A stretch of DNA of 64,000 nucleotides. Source: Jatrophihabitans sp964252635. GTDB lineage: Bacteria; Actinomycetota; Actinomycetes; Mycobacteriales; Jatrophihabitantaceae. The notes below the pieces were generated by a model. It was given only the letters and a program-made list of their open reading frames with translations, had not been told where the DNA came from and did no database searches. The stretch is taken from positions 1-64,000 of the forward strand of contig NZ_CAXUNP010000007.1 in NCBI RefSeq assembly GCF_964252635.1, in the 5' to 3' direction. Shown here piece by piece: positions 24,184-32,900 of the stretch (position 1 is its first letter; each line of letters opens with the position of its first letter). The position numbers and the translations under genes are program-made.

Positions 24184-25380
24184 ATGGCCCGCCTGGCCCA
24201 GACCGCAGGACTGACCGAGATCCAGACCGAGATCCTGTCGGCGGTGAAGACCTTCGTGGACAAGGAGATCATTCCCTACGCCACGGACCTGGAGCACAAG
24301 GACGAGTTCCCCGAGGCGATCGTCGAGGGCATGAAGGAGATGGGCCTGTTCGGCCTGATGATCTCCGAGGAGTACGGCGGGCTCGGCGAGTCCCTGCTGA
24401 CCTACGCCCTGGTGGTGGAGCAGATCGCGCGCGGCTGGATGTCGGTGTCCGGCGTCATCAACACCCACTTCATCGTCGCCTACATGATCGCCCAGCACGG
24501 CACGGAGGAGCAGAAGCAGTACTTCCTGCCCAAGATGGCCACCGGCGAGATTCGCGGCGCGTTCTCGATGTCCGAGCCCGACCTCGGCTCCGATGTCTCG
24601 GCCATCAAGACCCGGGCCGTGCCGGACGGCGACGAGTACGTCATCAACGGGTCGAAGATGTGGCTGACCAACGGCGGCGGGTCACGCGTCGTCGCGACGC
24701 TGGTCAAGGACGAGCTGGGGGCCGATTCGGTCTACAAGAACATGTCGACGTTCCTCATCGAGAAGGACGCCGGGTTCGGCGAGACCCGTCCCGGCCTGAC
24801 CATCCCCGGCAAGATCGAGAAGATGGGTTACAAGGGCGTCGAGACGACCGAGATGATCCTCGACGGGGTCCGCGTGCCGGCGAGCCGCATCCTCGGCGGC
24901 GAGGACGGCCGCGGCAAGGGCTTCGCGCAGATGATGGACGGTGTCGAGGTCGGCCGCGTGAACGTCGCCGCCCGCGCCTGCGGCATCTCGATCCGTGCCT
25001 TCGAGCTCGGCGTGGCCTACGCCCAGCAGCGCAAGACGTTCGGCAAGCAGATCGCCGACCACCAGGCCATCGCGTTCAAGCTCGCCGAGATGGCCACCAA
25101 GGTGGAGGCGGCGCACCTGATGATGGTCAACGCCGCACGTCTGAAGGACGCCGGCACCCGCAACGACGTCGAGGCCGGCATGGCCAAGCTGATCGCCTCC
25201 GAGTACTGCGCCGAGGTCACCCAGGACTCGTTCCGCATCCACGGCGGCTACGGCTACTCCAAGGAGTACGAGATCGAGCGGCTCATGCGTGAGGCGCCGT
25301 TCCTGCTCATCGGCGAGGGCACCTCCGAGATCCAGAAGACGATCATCAGCCGCGGTCTGCTGAAGGAGTACAGGCTCTAG
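24184..25380 (+). CDS. Acyl-CoA dehydrogenase
   Basis: 398 residues with the complete flavoprotein fold: MISEEYGGLGESLLTYALVVE, FSMSEPDLGSDVSAIKTRAV (FAD/substrate site), ITNGSKMWLTNGG-like middle, EVGRVNVAARACGISIRAFELGVAYAQQRKTFGKQI, and the C-terminal IHGGYGYSKEYEIERLMREA with GEGTSEIQKTIISRGLL. The Glu of GEGTSEIQ and nearby residues are the usual base region. Chain-length preference is unknown. Given the two Mcl-like genes 2-4 kb away, a methylsuccinyl-CoA type role is possible but not shown. Confidence 0.92.
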   Translation: MARLAQTAGLTEIQTEILSAVKTFVDKEIIPYATDLEHKDEFPEAIVEGMKEMGLFGLMISEEYGGLGESLLTYALVVEQIARGWMSVSGVINTHFIVAYMIAQHGTEEQKQYFLPKMATGEIRGAFSMSEPDLGSDVSAIKTRAVPDGDEYVINGSKMWLTNGGGSRVVATLVKDELGADSVYKNMSTFLIEKDAGFGETRPGLTIPGKIEKMGYKGVETTEMILDGVRVPASRILGGEDGRGKGFAQMMDGVEVGRVNVAARACGISIRAFELGVAYAQQRKTFGKQIADHQAIAFKLAEMATKVEAAHLMMVNAARLKDAGTRNDVEAGMAKLIASEYCAEVTQDSFRIHGGYGYSKEYEIERLMREAPFLLIGEGTSEIQKTIISRGLLKEYRL

Positions 25381-25403
25381 GGACGCGTCGAAAGCGCCCC
25401 TGG

Positions 25404-26273
25404 ATGACCAGCCCCGTGAGCTCCCCGAGCCCCGTGCTCGAGGTTGGCGGCACCCATGTCTCGGCCGCGCTCGTCGATCCGGACGGGTGGACGGTGTCGG
25501 ACGCGGTCCGGCAACCCCTGGACGCGGACGCCGGCGCCGACGAGATCCTGGCCCGTCTCGTGTCCGTCGCCTTGAAGTTGCCCGCGCCCGCCGGATCGAC
25601 GTGGGGCGTGGCCATGCCCGACCCGTTCGACTATCCGAAGGGCATCGCGCTCTTCGACGCCGCAGTGGGCAAGTTCGGGGCGCTGCACGGGGTCGACGTG
25701 GGCGCGGCGTTGCGCGGCGGACTGCACGCCGAGGTGGCGTTCCTCAACGACGCGGACGCGTTCGCGCTGGGGGAGTGGACGGCCGGGGCGGCCGTCGGAG
25801 CCGCGCGGGTGTGCGGGCTGACCCTTGGTACCGGCGTGGGGTCGGGGTGGGTCGTCGACGGTGCGGTGGTCGACCCGGGCTACCCGCGCAACGGGCGCAT
25901 CCATCTCGTCGACGTCGACGGCGTCCCGCTCGAGGACGTCATGTCGCGGCGCGCGATCCGCCGGGCGTTCGCCGCCGCCGGCGGGGCGCCGTCGGCCGAC
26001 GTGCGCGAGATCGCCGACCTGGCCCGCACCGGCGACGACCGGGCGGCGGCTGTGCTGGAGCGGGCCCTGGGCGCGCTCGGCGTCGCGGTGGGGTCGGTGC
26101 TGGCCGGGTTCGCGGCCGACCTGCTCGTCGTCGGCGGCTCGATGGCCGCGTCGTGGGACCTGTTCGAACCGTGGCTGCGCGCCGGCGCGGGCACGCTGCC
26201 GCCGGTCCGGGTGTCCGCGGACGCCGAGCGCAGCGGCTTCGTCGGCGCCGCCGTCCACGCCCTGCACCCCTAG
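25404..26273 (+). CDS. ROK-family protein (sugar kinase-like)
   Basis: 289 residues. The phosphate-binding loop appears as LEVGGTHVSAALVD, where the usual Asp of D-I/G-G-T is Glu. LNDADAFALGEWTAG with the catalytic Asp and LTLGTGVGSGWVVDG are typical of ROK kinases, and LLVVGGSMAASWDLFEPWLRAG closes the domain. The zinc motif C-x-C-G-x-x-G-C-x-E of many ROK glucokinases is absent (GYPRNGRIHLVD region instead). Kinase activity is therefore uncertain. It is followed 8 bases later by palindrome B1. Confidence 0.8.
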   Translation: MTSPVSSPSPVLEVGGTHVSAALVDPDGWTVSDAVRQPLDADAGADEILARLVSVALKLPAPAGSTWGVAMPDPFDYPKGIALFDAAVGKFGALHGVDVGAALRGGLHAEVAFLNDADAFALGEWTAGAAVGAARVCGLTLGTGVGSGWVVDGAVVDPGYPRNGRIHLVDVDGVPLEDVMSRRAIRRAFAAAGGAPSADVREIADLARTGDDRAAAVLERALGALGVAVGSVLAGFAADLLVVGGSMAASWDLFEPWLRAGAGTLPPVRVSADAERSGFVGAAVHALHP

Positions 26274-26281
26274 CGCCGTCG

Positions 26282-26340
26282 CTTGTCACCCTCGGGTCGC
26301 TGCGGTAGAGATCAACTCGCCACTACGCGAGGGTGACAAG
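26282..26340. repeat. Palindrome B1, downstream end of DUF559 unit B
   Basis: 59 bp. Outer arms CTTGTCACCCTCG (26282-26294) and CGAGGGTGACAAG (26328-26340) are perfect 13-base inverted repeats. The centre contains GATCAACTCGC (26310-26320), which is the core of the unit A palindrome arm. The last nine codons of the unit B gene, stop included, lie inside it. Confidence 0.88.
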
Positions 26341-27283
26341 TGGTGGTCCACCCACGAAGGTCTGCCGGGCGACCCGTGCCTCGGGCCAACGCCGAGCGGA
26401 GGCGCGCGGCCGTCGTGGTGAAGTCCGCCAGCTCCGCCCATCCCCACCGCACCACGATGAGCCCGGCCGCCTCCAGGCGCTCCTGACGCCGCTTCTCGTC
26501 GTAGAGCACCTGGGGGTCGGTGTACTTGCCGCGTCCGTCGGCCTCACCCACCACACCGGGCTCGTCCCAGTAGAAGTCGACCCGTCCGACGAACCGGTCG
26601 GAGACTCGAATCTCGACCTGCGTCCGCGGTGCGGGCAATCCGGCACGGGTGATGCGCAGCCGACTCAAAGATTCCAGCGCGGACTCGGCGCCGGGGTGGG
26701 CCGCCGTCAGGGCCTCCGCCGCCCGGCGCGCGAAGGGCCAGCCGCGGCAGTCCTGGACAGCGGCGTCCAGGTCGGCCGACGAGCACACGCCGAGACGCAG
26801 CCCGGCGTCGGCGCTCACCACCCCCGCGTCGACCCCGCGCTCCCGGGCGAGGTCCGCGAGGCTGCGTTCCGGGGTCGTGAGCAGGACGGGGCCGAGGCGG
26901 CGGATCTGGCCGGTCCAGAGCCGGGCGCGGTGGAGGTGCGCCCCGTCGATGTGTCCGCGGAAGCGTCGGGCGAAGGTGACGCACGGTTGAGGCGACGGAT
27001 CGAGCAGCGGGACGCCGTACACGACCAGCGCCGACGCAGCGGTGAGAGTCGACCGGCGGTGTGCGATCGCAACCGCCACCGCGGCCTGGCGCAGGTCGGA
27101 GGCGGCGTCGACCGCGGCGTCGCCCGTGCGCGGCGCAGGAACGGCGTAGACGCCGGCCCGCAGGCGACGAAGGGTGCCCACGGCGACGGCGTGCCGCAGC
27201 GCGGCGGACGTCCAGCCGGCCGCGTACGCCTGGCGTGCCGTAACGACGCCGAACTGGCCGGGAGCCGACGGTAGTGCGCGCAT
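26312..27283 (-). CDS. AbiEi-type winged helix plus DUF559 (Vsr-like nuclease fold) protein, unit B
   Basis: 323 residues. The N-terminal domain QFGVVTARQAYAAGWTSAALRHAV...GTLRRLRAGVYAVP is an AbiEi-type winged helix. The C-terminal DUF559 core reads ESALESLSRLRITRAGL, FVGRVDFYWDEPGVVGEADG and YDEKRRQERLEAAGLIVVRWGW, with the conserved acidic residues present. Related in layout to the unit A gene but clearly diverged. The gene is bounded by palindromes B1 and B2, and its final residues (CHPRVVAS and stop) are written in B1. The function of the family is unknown; a palindrome-directed nuclease is a hypothesis only. Confidence 0.82.
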   Translation of the reverse strand: MRALPSAPGQFGVVTARQAYAAGWTSAALRHAVAVGTLRRLRAGVYAVPAPRTGDAAVDAASDLRQAAVAVAIAHRRSTLTAASALVVYGVPLLDPSPQPCVTFARRFRGHIDGAHLHRARLWTGQIRRLGPVLLTTPERSLADLARERGVDAGVVSADAGLRLGVCSSADLDAAVQDCRGWPFARRAAEALTAAHPGAESALESLSRLRITRAGLPAPRTQVEIRVSDRFVGRVDFYWDEPGVVGEADGRGKYTDPQVLYDEKRRQERLEAAGLIVVRWGWAELADFTTTAARLRSALARGTGRPADLRGWTTTCHPRVVAS

Positions 27284-27322
27284 GTCCGGCAGGTTGTCAG
27301 AACAGGGGTCCGGGCGCGGACG

Positions 27323-27331
27323 TTGTCCACA
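27323..27331 (+). other. DnaA-box-like nonamer TTGTCCACA
   Basis: Exact match to the actinobacterial DnaA box consensus, upstream of the unit B gene and 6 bases from palindrome B2. Single copy, so not an origin. Confidence 0.4.
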
Positions 27332-27337
27332 GCCCGT

Positions 27338-27402
27338 CCGCTTGTCACCCTCGCATCGCCGCGTCGCCGGCCGGCAGGGCGCTATCGGAGGGTGACAAGC
27401 GG
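27338..27402. repeat. Palindrome B2, upstream end of DUF559 unit B
   Basis: Perfect 15-base inverted arms: CCGCTTGTCACCCTC at 27338-27352 and GAGGGTGACAAGCGG at 27388-27402, with a 35-base loop. The inner 59 bp (27341-27399) has exactly the same length and outer sequence as palindrome B1. Confidence 0.88.
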
Positions 27403-27442
27403 GAGGAAGGGCGACGGGCGGTGCAGGGGAAGGCGCGGGTCG

Positions 27443-28390
27443 TCAGAGGCGGGTCGAGACGGCGCAGTAGTCCCAGAGCCGCTGCGCGTCGTCGGGCGTA
27501 TGCCGCGTGAACGGCAGGTAGTTTCTCGGGCGGGGCCGGCGGTCGTGCCAGAACAAGCCGGTCGTCGCGCCGGGCCAGTCGGCGGCCGTCAGCCACACCG
27601 CGGTGTCGGCACCCTCGTCGGCGTTACGCAGGATGGGCCCGACCACCCGGGCGAAGCGCGGCAGCGAATCGGTGATGCCCGGCGTGCTCGCCCAGCCGGG
27701 GTGCATGGCGTGCACCGCGACACCGGGCAGGTGCTGCGCCCACAACTGCGCGAGCACGACCTGCATGCGCTTGGTCCGCGCATAGGACACTGTGCCGTCG
27801 TAGTCGCCGAGCTGGAACTCGGGGTCGTCGATGCGCAGCGGTTGGGTGTACATGCCGCCGGACGAGACGAACACGACACGTGCGTCCCGGTCCGCGGTCA
27901 GCACCGGGCCGAGCTCGCTGGTCAGCAGGTGTGGACCGAGGACATGGGTGGCCACGGTCAGCTCGTGACCCTCGGCGGTCTCGGTACGATCGGGCGGCAG
28001 CACCCCGGCGTTGTGCACCAGGGCGTGCAGGCTGGGCAGTTCGTCGCGCAACCGTGCGGCCACGGCGGTGACGGATTTCAGGCTGGACAGGTCGCACTCG
28101 TCCACGACGACGGAGGCCTCGGGGAGGTCGGCCAGGATCTCGGCCCGGGCCTGCTCGCCCCGTGACGTGTCGCGGCACAGCAGGCGCACCGCCGCGCCGA
28201 GCCGGGCGGCACCGACGGCGGTGGCCTTCCCGAGCCCGGAGTTCGCGCCGGTGACGGCGACGGTGTGCCCGTCGAGCTGCCCGGGCGTCGGGTCGTCGTC
28301 CCACCAGCGGCGGCGCACGACGTACCCGACCCGTGAATACCCCGGAACGACCGCACGGTCGAGCAGCGTGTCGAGCGCCCGGGTGAGCAT
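27443..28390 (-). CDS. Short-chain dehydrogenase/reductase
   Basis: 315 residues. The cofactor loop is TGANSGLGKATAVGAARLG (G-x3-G-x-G), followed by LVHNAGVLPPD and VFVSSGGMYTQ, and the catalytic Tyr-x3-Lys is in SYARTKRMQVVLAQ. This resembles retinol dehydrogenase/WW-domain oxidoreductase-type SDRs common in actinobacteria. Substrate unknown. It starts 27 bases downstream of the NADH dehydrogenase stop on the same strand, so the two may share a transcript. Confidence 0.88.
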   Translation of the reverse strand: MLTRALDTLLDRAVVPGYSRVGYVVRRRWWDDDPTPGQLDGHTVAVTGANSGLGKATAVGAARLGAAVRLLCRDTSRGEQARAEILADLPEASVVVDECDLSSLKSVTAVAARLRDELPSLHALVHNAGVLPPDRTETAEGHELTVATHVLGPHLLTSELGPVLTADRDARVVFVSSGGMYTQPLRIDDPEFQLGDYDGTVSYARTKRMQVVLAQLWAQHLPGVAVHAMHPGWASTPGITDSLPRFARVVGPILRNADEGADTAVWLTAADWPGATTGLFWHDRRPRPRNYLPFTRHTPDDAQRLWDYCAVSTRL

Positions 28391-28417
28391 GATCAGGACC
28401 CTAACGGGACAGGGGCT

Positions 28418-29866
28418 TCAGCGTCGCTGAGCGGGCTCCGGTTCGGGCTGCGTCGGAGAAACCGGTGCGGGCTCGGGCTCGGCACCCTGCGACACCGTCG
28501 GCGCGGTGCGGGCCGGCTCGGTCGACTGTGCCGGGTCGGCGTCGTCCGGGAGGCCGAGGGCGCGGACCGCGTTGCGTCCGACCAGCTGCTGGCTGGAGGT
28601 CGCGCGCTGCGCCCGGCCCCGTCCGATGAAGCTGACGGCCCAGTGCAGCAACGTCGTCACCCGGTTCTTGAACCCGATGAGGTAAAAGACGTGGATCACG
28701 AGCCACAGCACCCAGGCAATGAATCCGCTGAACCTCAGCGGACCGACGTTGGCCACGGCCCGGAAGCGGCTGATGGTGGCCATGCTGCCCTTGTCGAAGT
28801 AGTGGAACGGCTTCTGCGCGGCCTTGGCCTGCATCTCGCGCACGATGGCGGTGGCTGCGTAGGAACCCTGCTGCATGGCCACCTGGGCGACGCCCGGGTA
28901 GTCGTGCAGCGACATCATGTCGCCGACCACGAAGATCTCCGGGTGGCCCGGCAGCGTGCAGTCGTCGTTGACCTTGATCCGGTTGCCGCGGTCCATCTCG
29001 GCGCCGGTCTGGTCGGCCAGCGTGTTGGCGAGCGAAGACCCCTTGACGCCGGCCGCCCAGATGACGGTGCGGGCCGGGATGTGCGTCCGCGTGCCGCTGC
29101 GGTCCTCGACGGTCATGCCGCGGTCGTCGACGCCGACGACCTTCTCGTCGAGCCACACCTCGACGCCGAGCTTGTCGAGCTGCTTGGCGGCGCCGGCGCC
29201 CAGCTTGGTGCCGAACGCGCTGAGCACGGTGTCAAGCGCGTCGACGAGCACGATGCGCGTCTTGGTGGTGTCGATCGACCGGTAGTCCTTGCGCAGCGTG
29301 CGGTGCGCGAGCTCGGAGATCTGCCCGGCCATCTCGACGCCGGTGGCGCCGCCACCGACGACGGCGAAGGTCAGCCACTCGGAGCGCTTGGCCTCGTCGT
29401 GCTCCAGCTCCGCGAACTCGAAGGCGGTGAGGATGCGGCTGCGTAGTTCCAGCGCGTCGTCGATGGACTTGAGTCCGGGTGCGTACGGCACGAAGTCGTC
29501 GTTGCCGAAGTACGACGTGGACGCGCCGGCGGCGACGATCAGCGAGTCGTACGGGGTCACCGTCACGGTGTCGCCGGCGTGCGAGGTGACGGTGCGGGCC
29601 GCGACGTCGATGTCCGTCACGTCGCCGAGCAGGGTCTGGGTGTTCTTGTTCTTCCGCAGGATCTCGCGAGCGGCCGGGGCGATCTCGCCCTCGGACAGGA
29701 TGCCCGTGGCCACCTGGTACAGCAGCGGTTGGAACAGGTGCTGCGTCGTGCGATTGATGAGCGTGACGTCGACGTTGGCGCGTCGCAGCTTCTTGGCCGC
29801 GAACAGGCCGCCGAAGCCCGAGCCGATGATCACCACGCGGTGGCGGTGTGCCAAGGTCTCAGACAT
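28418..29866 (-). CDS. ndh: Type II NADH dehydrogenase
   Basis: 482 residues. Two dinucleotide-binding motifs are seen, VVIIGSGFGGLFAAKKL for FAD (about 10-26) and FAVVGGGATGVEMAGQISEL for NADH, plus TVIWAAGVKGS and IFVVGDMMSLHDYPGVAQVAMQQG with the FAD-binding Gly-Asp. A hydrophobic segment near residues 380-410 (IAWVLWLVIHVFYLIGF) anchors it to the membrane. It passes electrons from NADH to menaquinone without pumping protons. The C terminus has a long Pro/Glu-rich tail. ATG 29866 follows GAGAGGGGA. Confidence 0.92.
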   Translation of the reverse strand: MSETLAHRHRVVIIGSGFGGLFAAKKLRRANVDVTLINRTTQHLFQPLLYQVATGILSEGEIAPAAREILRKNKNTQTLLGDVTDIDVAARTVTSHAGDTVTVTPYDSLIVAAGASTSYFGNDDFVPYAPGLKSIDDALELRSRILTAFEFAELEHDEAKRSEWLTFAVVGGGATGVEMAGQISELAHRTLRKDYRSIDTTKTRIVLVDALDTVLSAFGTKLGAGAAKQLDKLGVEVWLDEKVVGVDDRGMTVEDRSGTRTHIPARTVIWAAGVKGSSLANTLADQTGAEMDRGNRIKVNDDCTLPGHPEIFVVGDMMSLHDYPGVAQVAMQQGSYAATAIVREMQAKAAQKPFHYFDKGSMATISRFRAVANVGPLRFSGFIAWVLWLVIHVFYLIGFKNRVTTLLHWAVSFIGRGRAQRATSSQQLVGRNAVRALGLPDDADPAQSTEPARTAPTVSQGAEPEPAPVSPTQPEPEPAQRR

Positions 29867-29952
29867 CGTGTCCCCTCTCGCTGGTGTGTGGGCCTTCAGC
29901 CAGTACAACACCCGATGTGCTCGAGGCACTCCTACCCAGGGGGTGATGGTCG

Positions 29953-32900
29953 CTACTGGCGCTGTGACCGGGCGCCCACGGTCGACAGCGCCGTGTCCGC
30001 CTCGGCCGCCACACCGTCCAGGCCGCGCCGCCGCGCCTCGTCGGCGATCGCCGACCACTCCTCTCGGCCGGCGTCGTCGAGCCGGGCACGCAGCATGCGG
30101 CACCGCAGCAGCGACCCGGGCGCCTGCGCCCGGAGGGCCACCGCCTCGGCAGCCTCGACGGCCGTCCGGGCCCGGTCGTGGTCGCCGAGCAGCAGGTGCA
30201 GGCGGGCCAGGCCCACCCCCACCGCGCCCACGGCCCCGCACTGGCCGATGTTGGCGAGGCACTCGGTCAGCGGCGTCAACCGCTCGATGAGCGACGCCGC
30301 CTGCTCGCGCGCACCCGCGTCGGCGACGGCGTGCGCGAGCATGGTCAGGCGGCTGTGCGTCGTCCAGCGCGGGGCCTCGACACGGGCCACCTCGGTGGCC
30401 AGCAGCTCCCCGGCCGCGGGGTCGTCGGTGGCCACGGCGCAGACCGCCGCCGCCCAGGGCAGGGTGCGGGCGTCGAACTGGGAGACGTCGATCCGGTCGA
30501 GGCGCCCACGCTCCCAGGCGAGGGTGAACCGGGCGACCTCGAACACGCCGCTCCGGTACAGCTCGGTCTGCTCGTGCAGCTCGGCGGCGCGTGCGTAGTG
30601 CGCTTCCGCGAGGTCGAGGTCCCCGTGCACCAGCGCCAACGTGCCCTCGGCCCAGCGGAACTGCACGCGGCTGGTGGCCAGGCGCAGCAGGTCGCTGCCG
30701 AGGGCGCCGAAGTGCGCGTGCTCGGCGGCCGACTGGGCGTCCCCGAGCGGCAGCCGGGCGAGGAACAGCAGCCCGTGCGAGATCACCTCGTCCAGCGCGC
30801 GCAGCCGGTGGTCGAGACCGGCGAGGCGGTCCAGTATGCGCACCGACTCGACAGCGCGTTCGGCCACGCCGGAGTACGTCAGCGCGCGCCCCAGCAGCGC
30901 GTCCGCGAGCGCGTCGTCGTCATCGAGGGTTTCCGCGATCGAGAGCGCTCGGGCACTGAGCCGGTCGGGGACGTTCGGGTCGGGGTCGTAGCAGCTGCCG
31001 ACGGCCAGCGCCGCCAGCAGGCTGACGTGGGCCGCCGGGTTGTCGTCGACGAGCGACTCGACGCCGGCCAGCCGGGTGAGCAGCGGTCCGGGATCGCCGC
31101 CGTAGGCGGCCCAGGGCCACGAGCCGCTGGTGCGCAGCAGGGTGGACGCCAGGCGGCCGGCCGAATCCAGCCGGTCGCGGCGCACGGCGTCGAGCAGAGC
31201 GGCGTCGATGACGTCCAGCACGGTCTGGCCGCGCCCCGCGCGTGCCAGGGCCGCCACCTGGGCGACGACGAGGTCGTCCCGGTCGTGGTCGGAGGGTTCC
31301 GCGAGCTGGTCGAAGGCCTCGAGGGTGAGGGCCCACCAGTGGGCGGCGCTGTCCGGGTCCCAGCGGCTCTCGGCGTCCAGGGCCGCGGCACGGCAGGCGG
31401 CGTACACGTCGTGGGCGTCCGCCAGGGGCTGCGCCGCGACGAGGTGCGCCGCGCGCCGCACGAGGCGGTCCGTGTCACCACCCGGGCCGACCGCGTCGGC
31501 CACGCGCAGGTGCAGGCGCTGGCGGCGCACCGGTGACAACCCGGCGACGACCTCGTCGCGGAGCAACGCGTGCGCGAACACGTAGGCGCCGCCGCCCGGC
31601 GCGACGACGATGACGTGCTCGTCGGCCGCCTCGTCGAGCAGGTCGGCGAGCTCGTCACGGTCGAGCCGCGTGACCGCGGCCAGCAGGTCGATCTCGAGGC
31701 GGTCACCGATCAGGGCGGCGGTGCGCAGCACCTGGAGCACAGCGGGGTCGAGGCCCGACAGGCGCCGCCCGAGCACCGATCGGACCGCGACGGGCAGCTC
31801 GTCGCGCTCGTCGTCGGACAGTCGGGCGTACTCGGTGACGAAGAAGGCGTTGCCGCCGGTACGCCGGGTCAGCGAGCGCGCCTCCTGCTCGTCGACCGGG
31901 CGGCCGCTCACCTGCCGGGCGAGCGCACCCACCTCGTCGGTCGACAGCGCCGGCAGGGCCAGGTGCCGCGACCCGGGTCGCCGGGCCACGGTGGCGAGCA
32001 GGCGCTCGACCTTGGGGCCGCCCTCGTCGTCGCGGCACGTCAGGAGCAGGCCCAGGCCGCTCAGCGTCGCCGAGCTGGCCGCGGCCAGGTGCGCCAACAT
32101 CCGCAGCGACGCGGTGTCGGCCCAGTGCACATCCTCGACGAGCAGGAGCAGCGGTTCGTCGTGGGCCGCGGCGGCCAGCGCCCGCGCCACGCCGTCGTAG
32201 GCGGCGAAGCGGGCCGCGTCGGCGTCGACACCGGGCTGCGGGGTCAGCAGCGCGTCCGGGTCGGCGCCGATCCCGCGCAGCACCTGCCGGACCGGCCACC
32301 ACGCGGGCACGCCGTCGTCGTCCGGGCAGCCCGCGCGCACCAGCCGGCCGGGCCAGGCCGCGGCGATCTCCTCGGCCAGGCGGGTCTTGCCGATGCCCGC
32401 GGGCCCACTCAGCACGAGGAGGCGCAGTCCCTCGTCGACCCGGTCGAGCAGGGCGCGGGCGGTCTCCAGTTCGGGGCGCCGGCCGACCAGGTCGCTACTC
32501 CCGGCCGGGTCCGCCGCGTCGGCGCCCGGCTGCGAATCCGGCCGAGCGTCCGGCCGAGCGTCCGGTTGCGCGTCCGGCTCGACGACTGGCGGTGTGCGGT
32601 TCGCGGACGTCTCGACGGGCCACGTGGCCAGCGCGGCGTCCTGGCGCAGGATCGCACCCTGGACGTCGCGCAGAGCCGGCCCGGTGTCCAGGCCCAGTTC
32701 CTCGCTGAGTCGCCGCGCGTGCGCCTGGAGGCTTTCCAACGCCTCGGGAGCGCGTCCCGCCCGGTACAGCGAGACCGCGTGCAGCCAGCACGCCCGTTCG
32801 GCCAGGGGCTGGTCGTCGACGAGGCGACGTGACCGCGCCACCGCCTCGCCGACCTGTCCCGTACCGAGCAGGCCCACGACGAGGTTCTGCCGCACGACCG

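Noticed and set aside
25381..25403. Terminator hairpin after the acyl-CoA dehydrogenase
   Set aside because: Only a weak GGGaCGC/GCGcCCC pairing is present and the ROK gene starts at once, so evidence is too thin.
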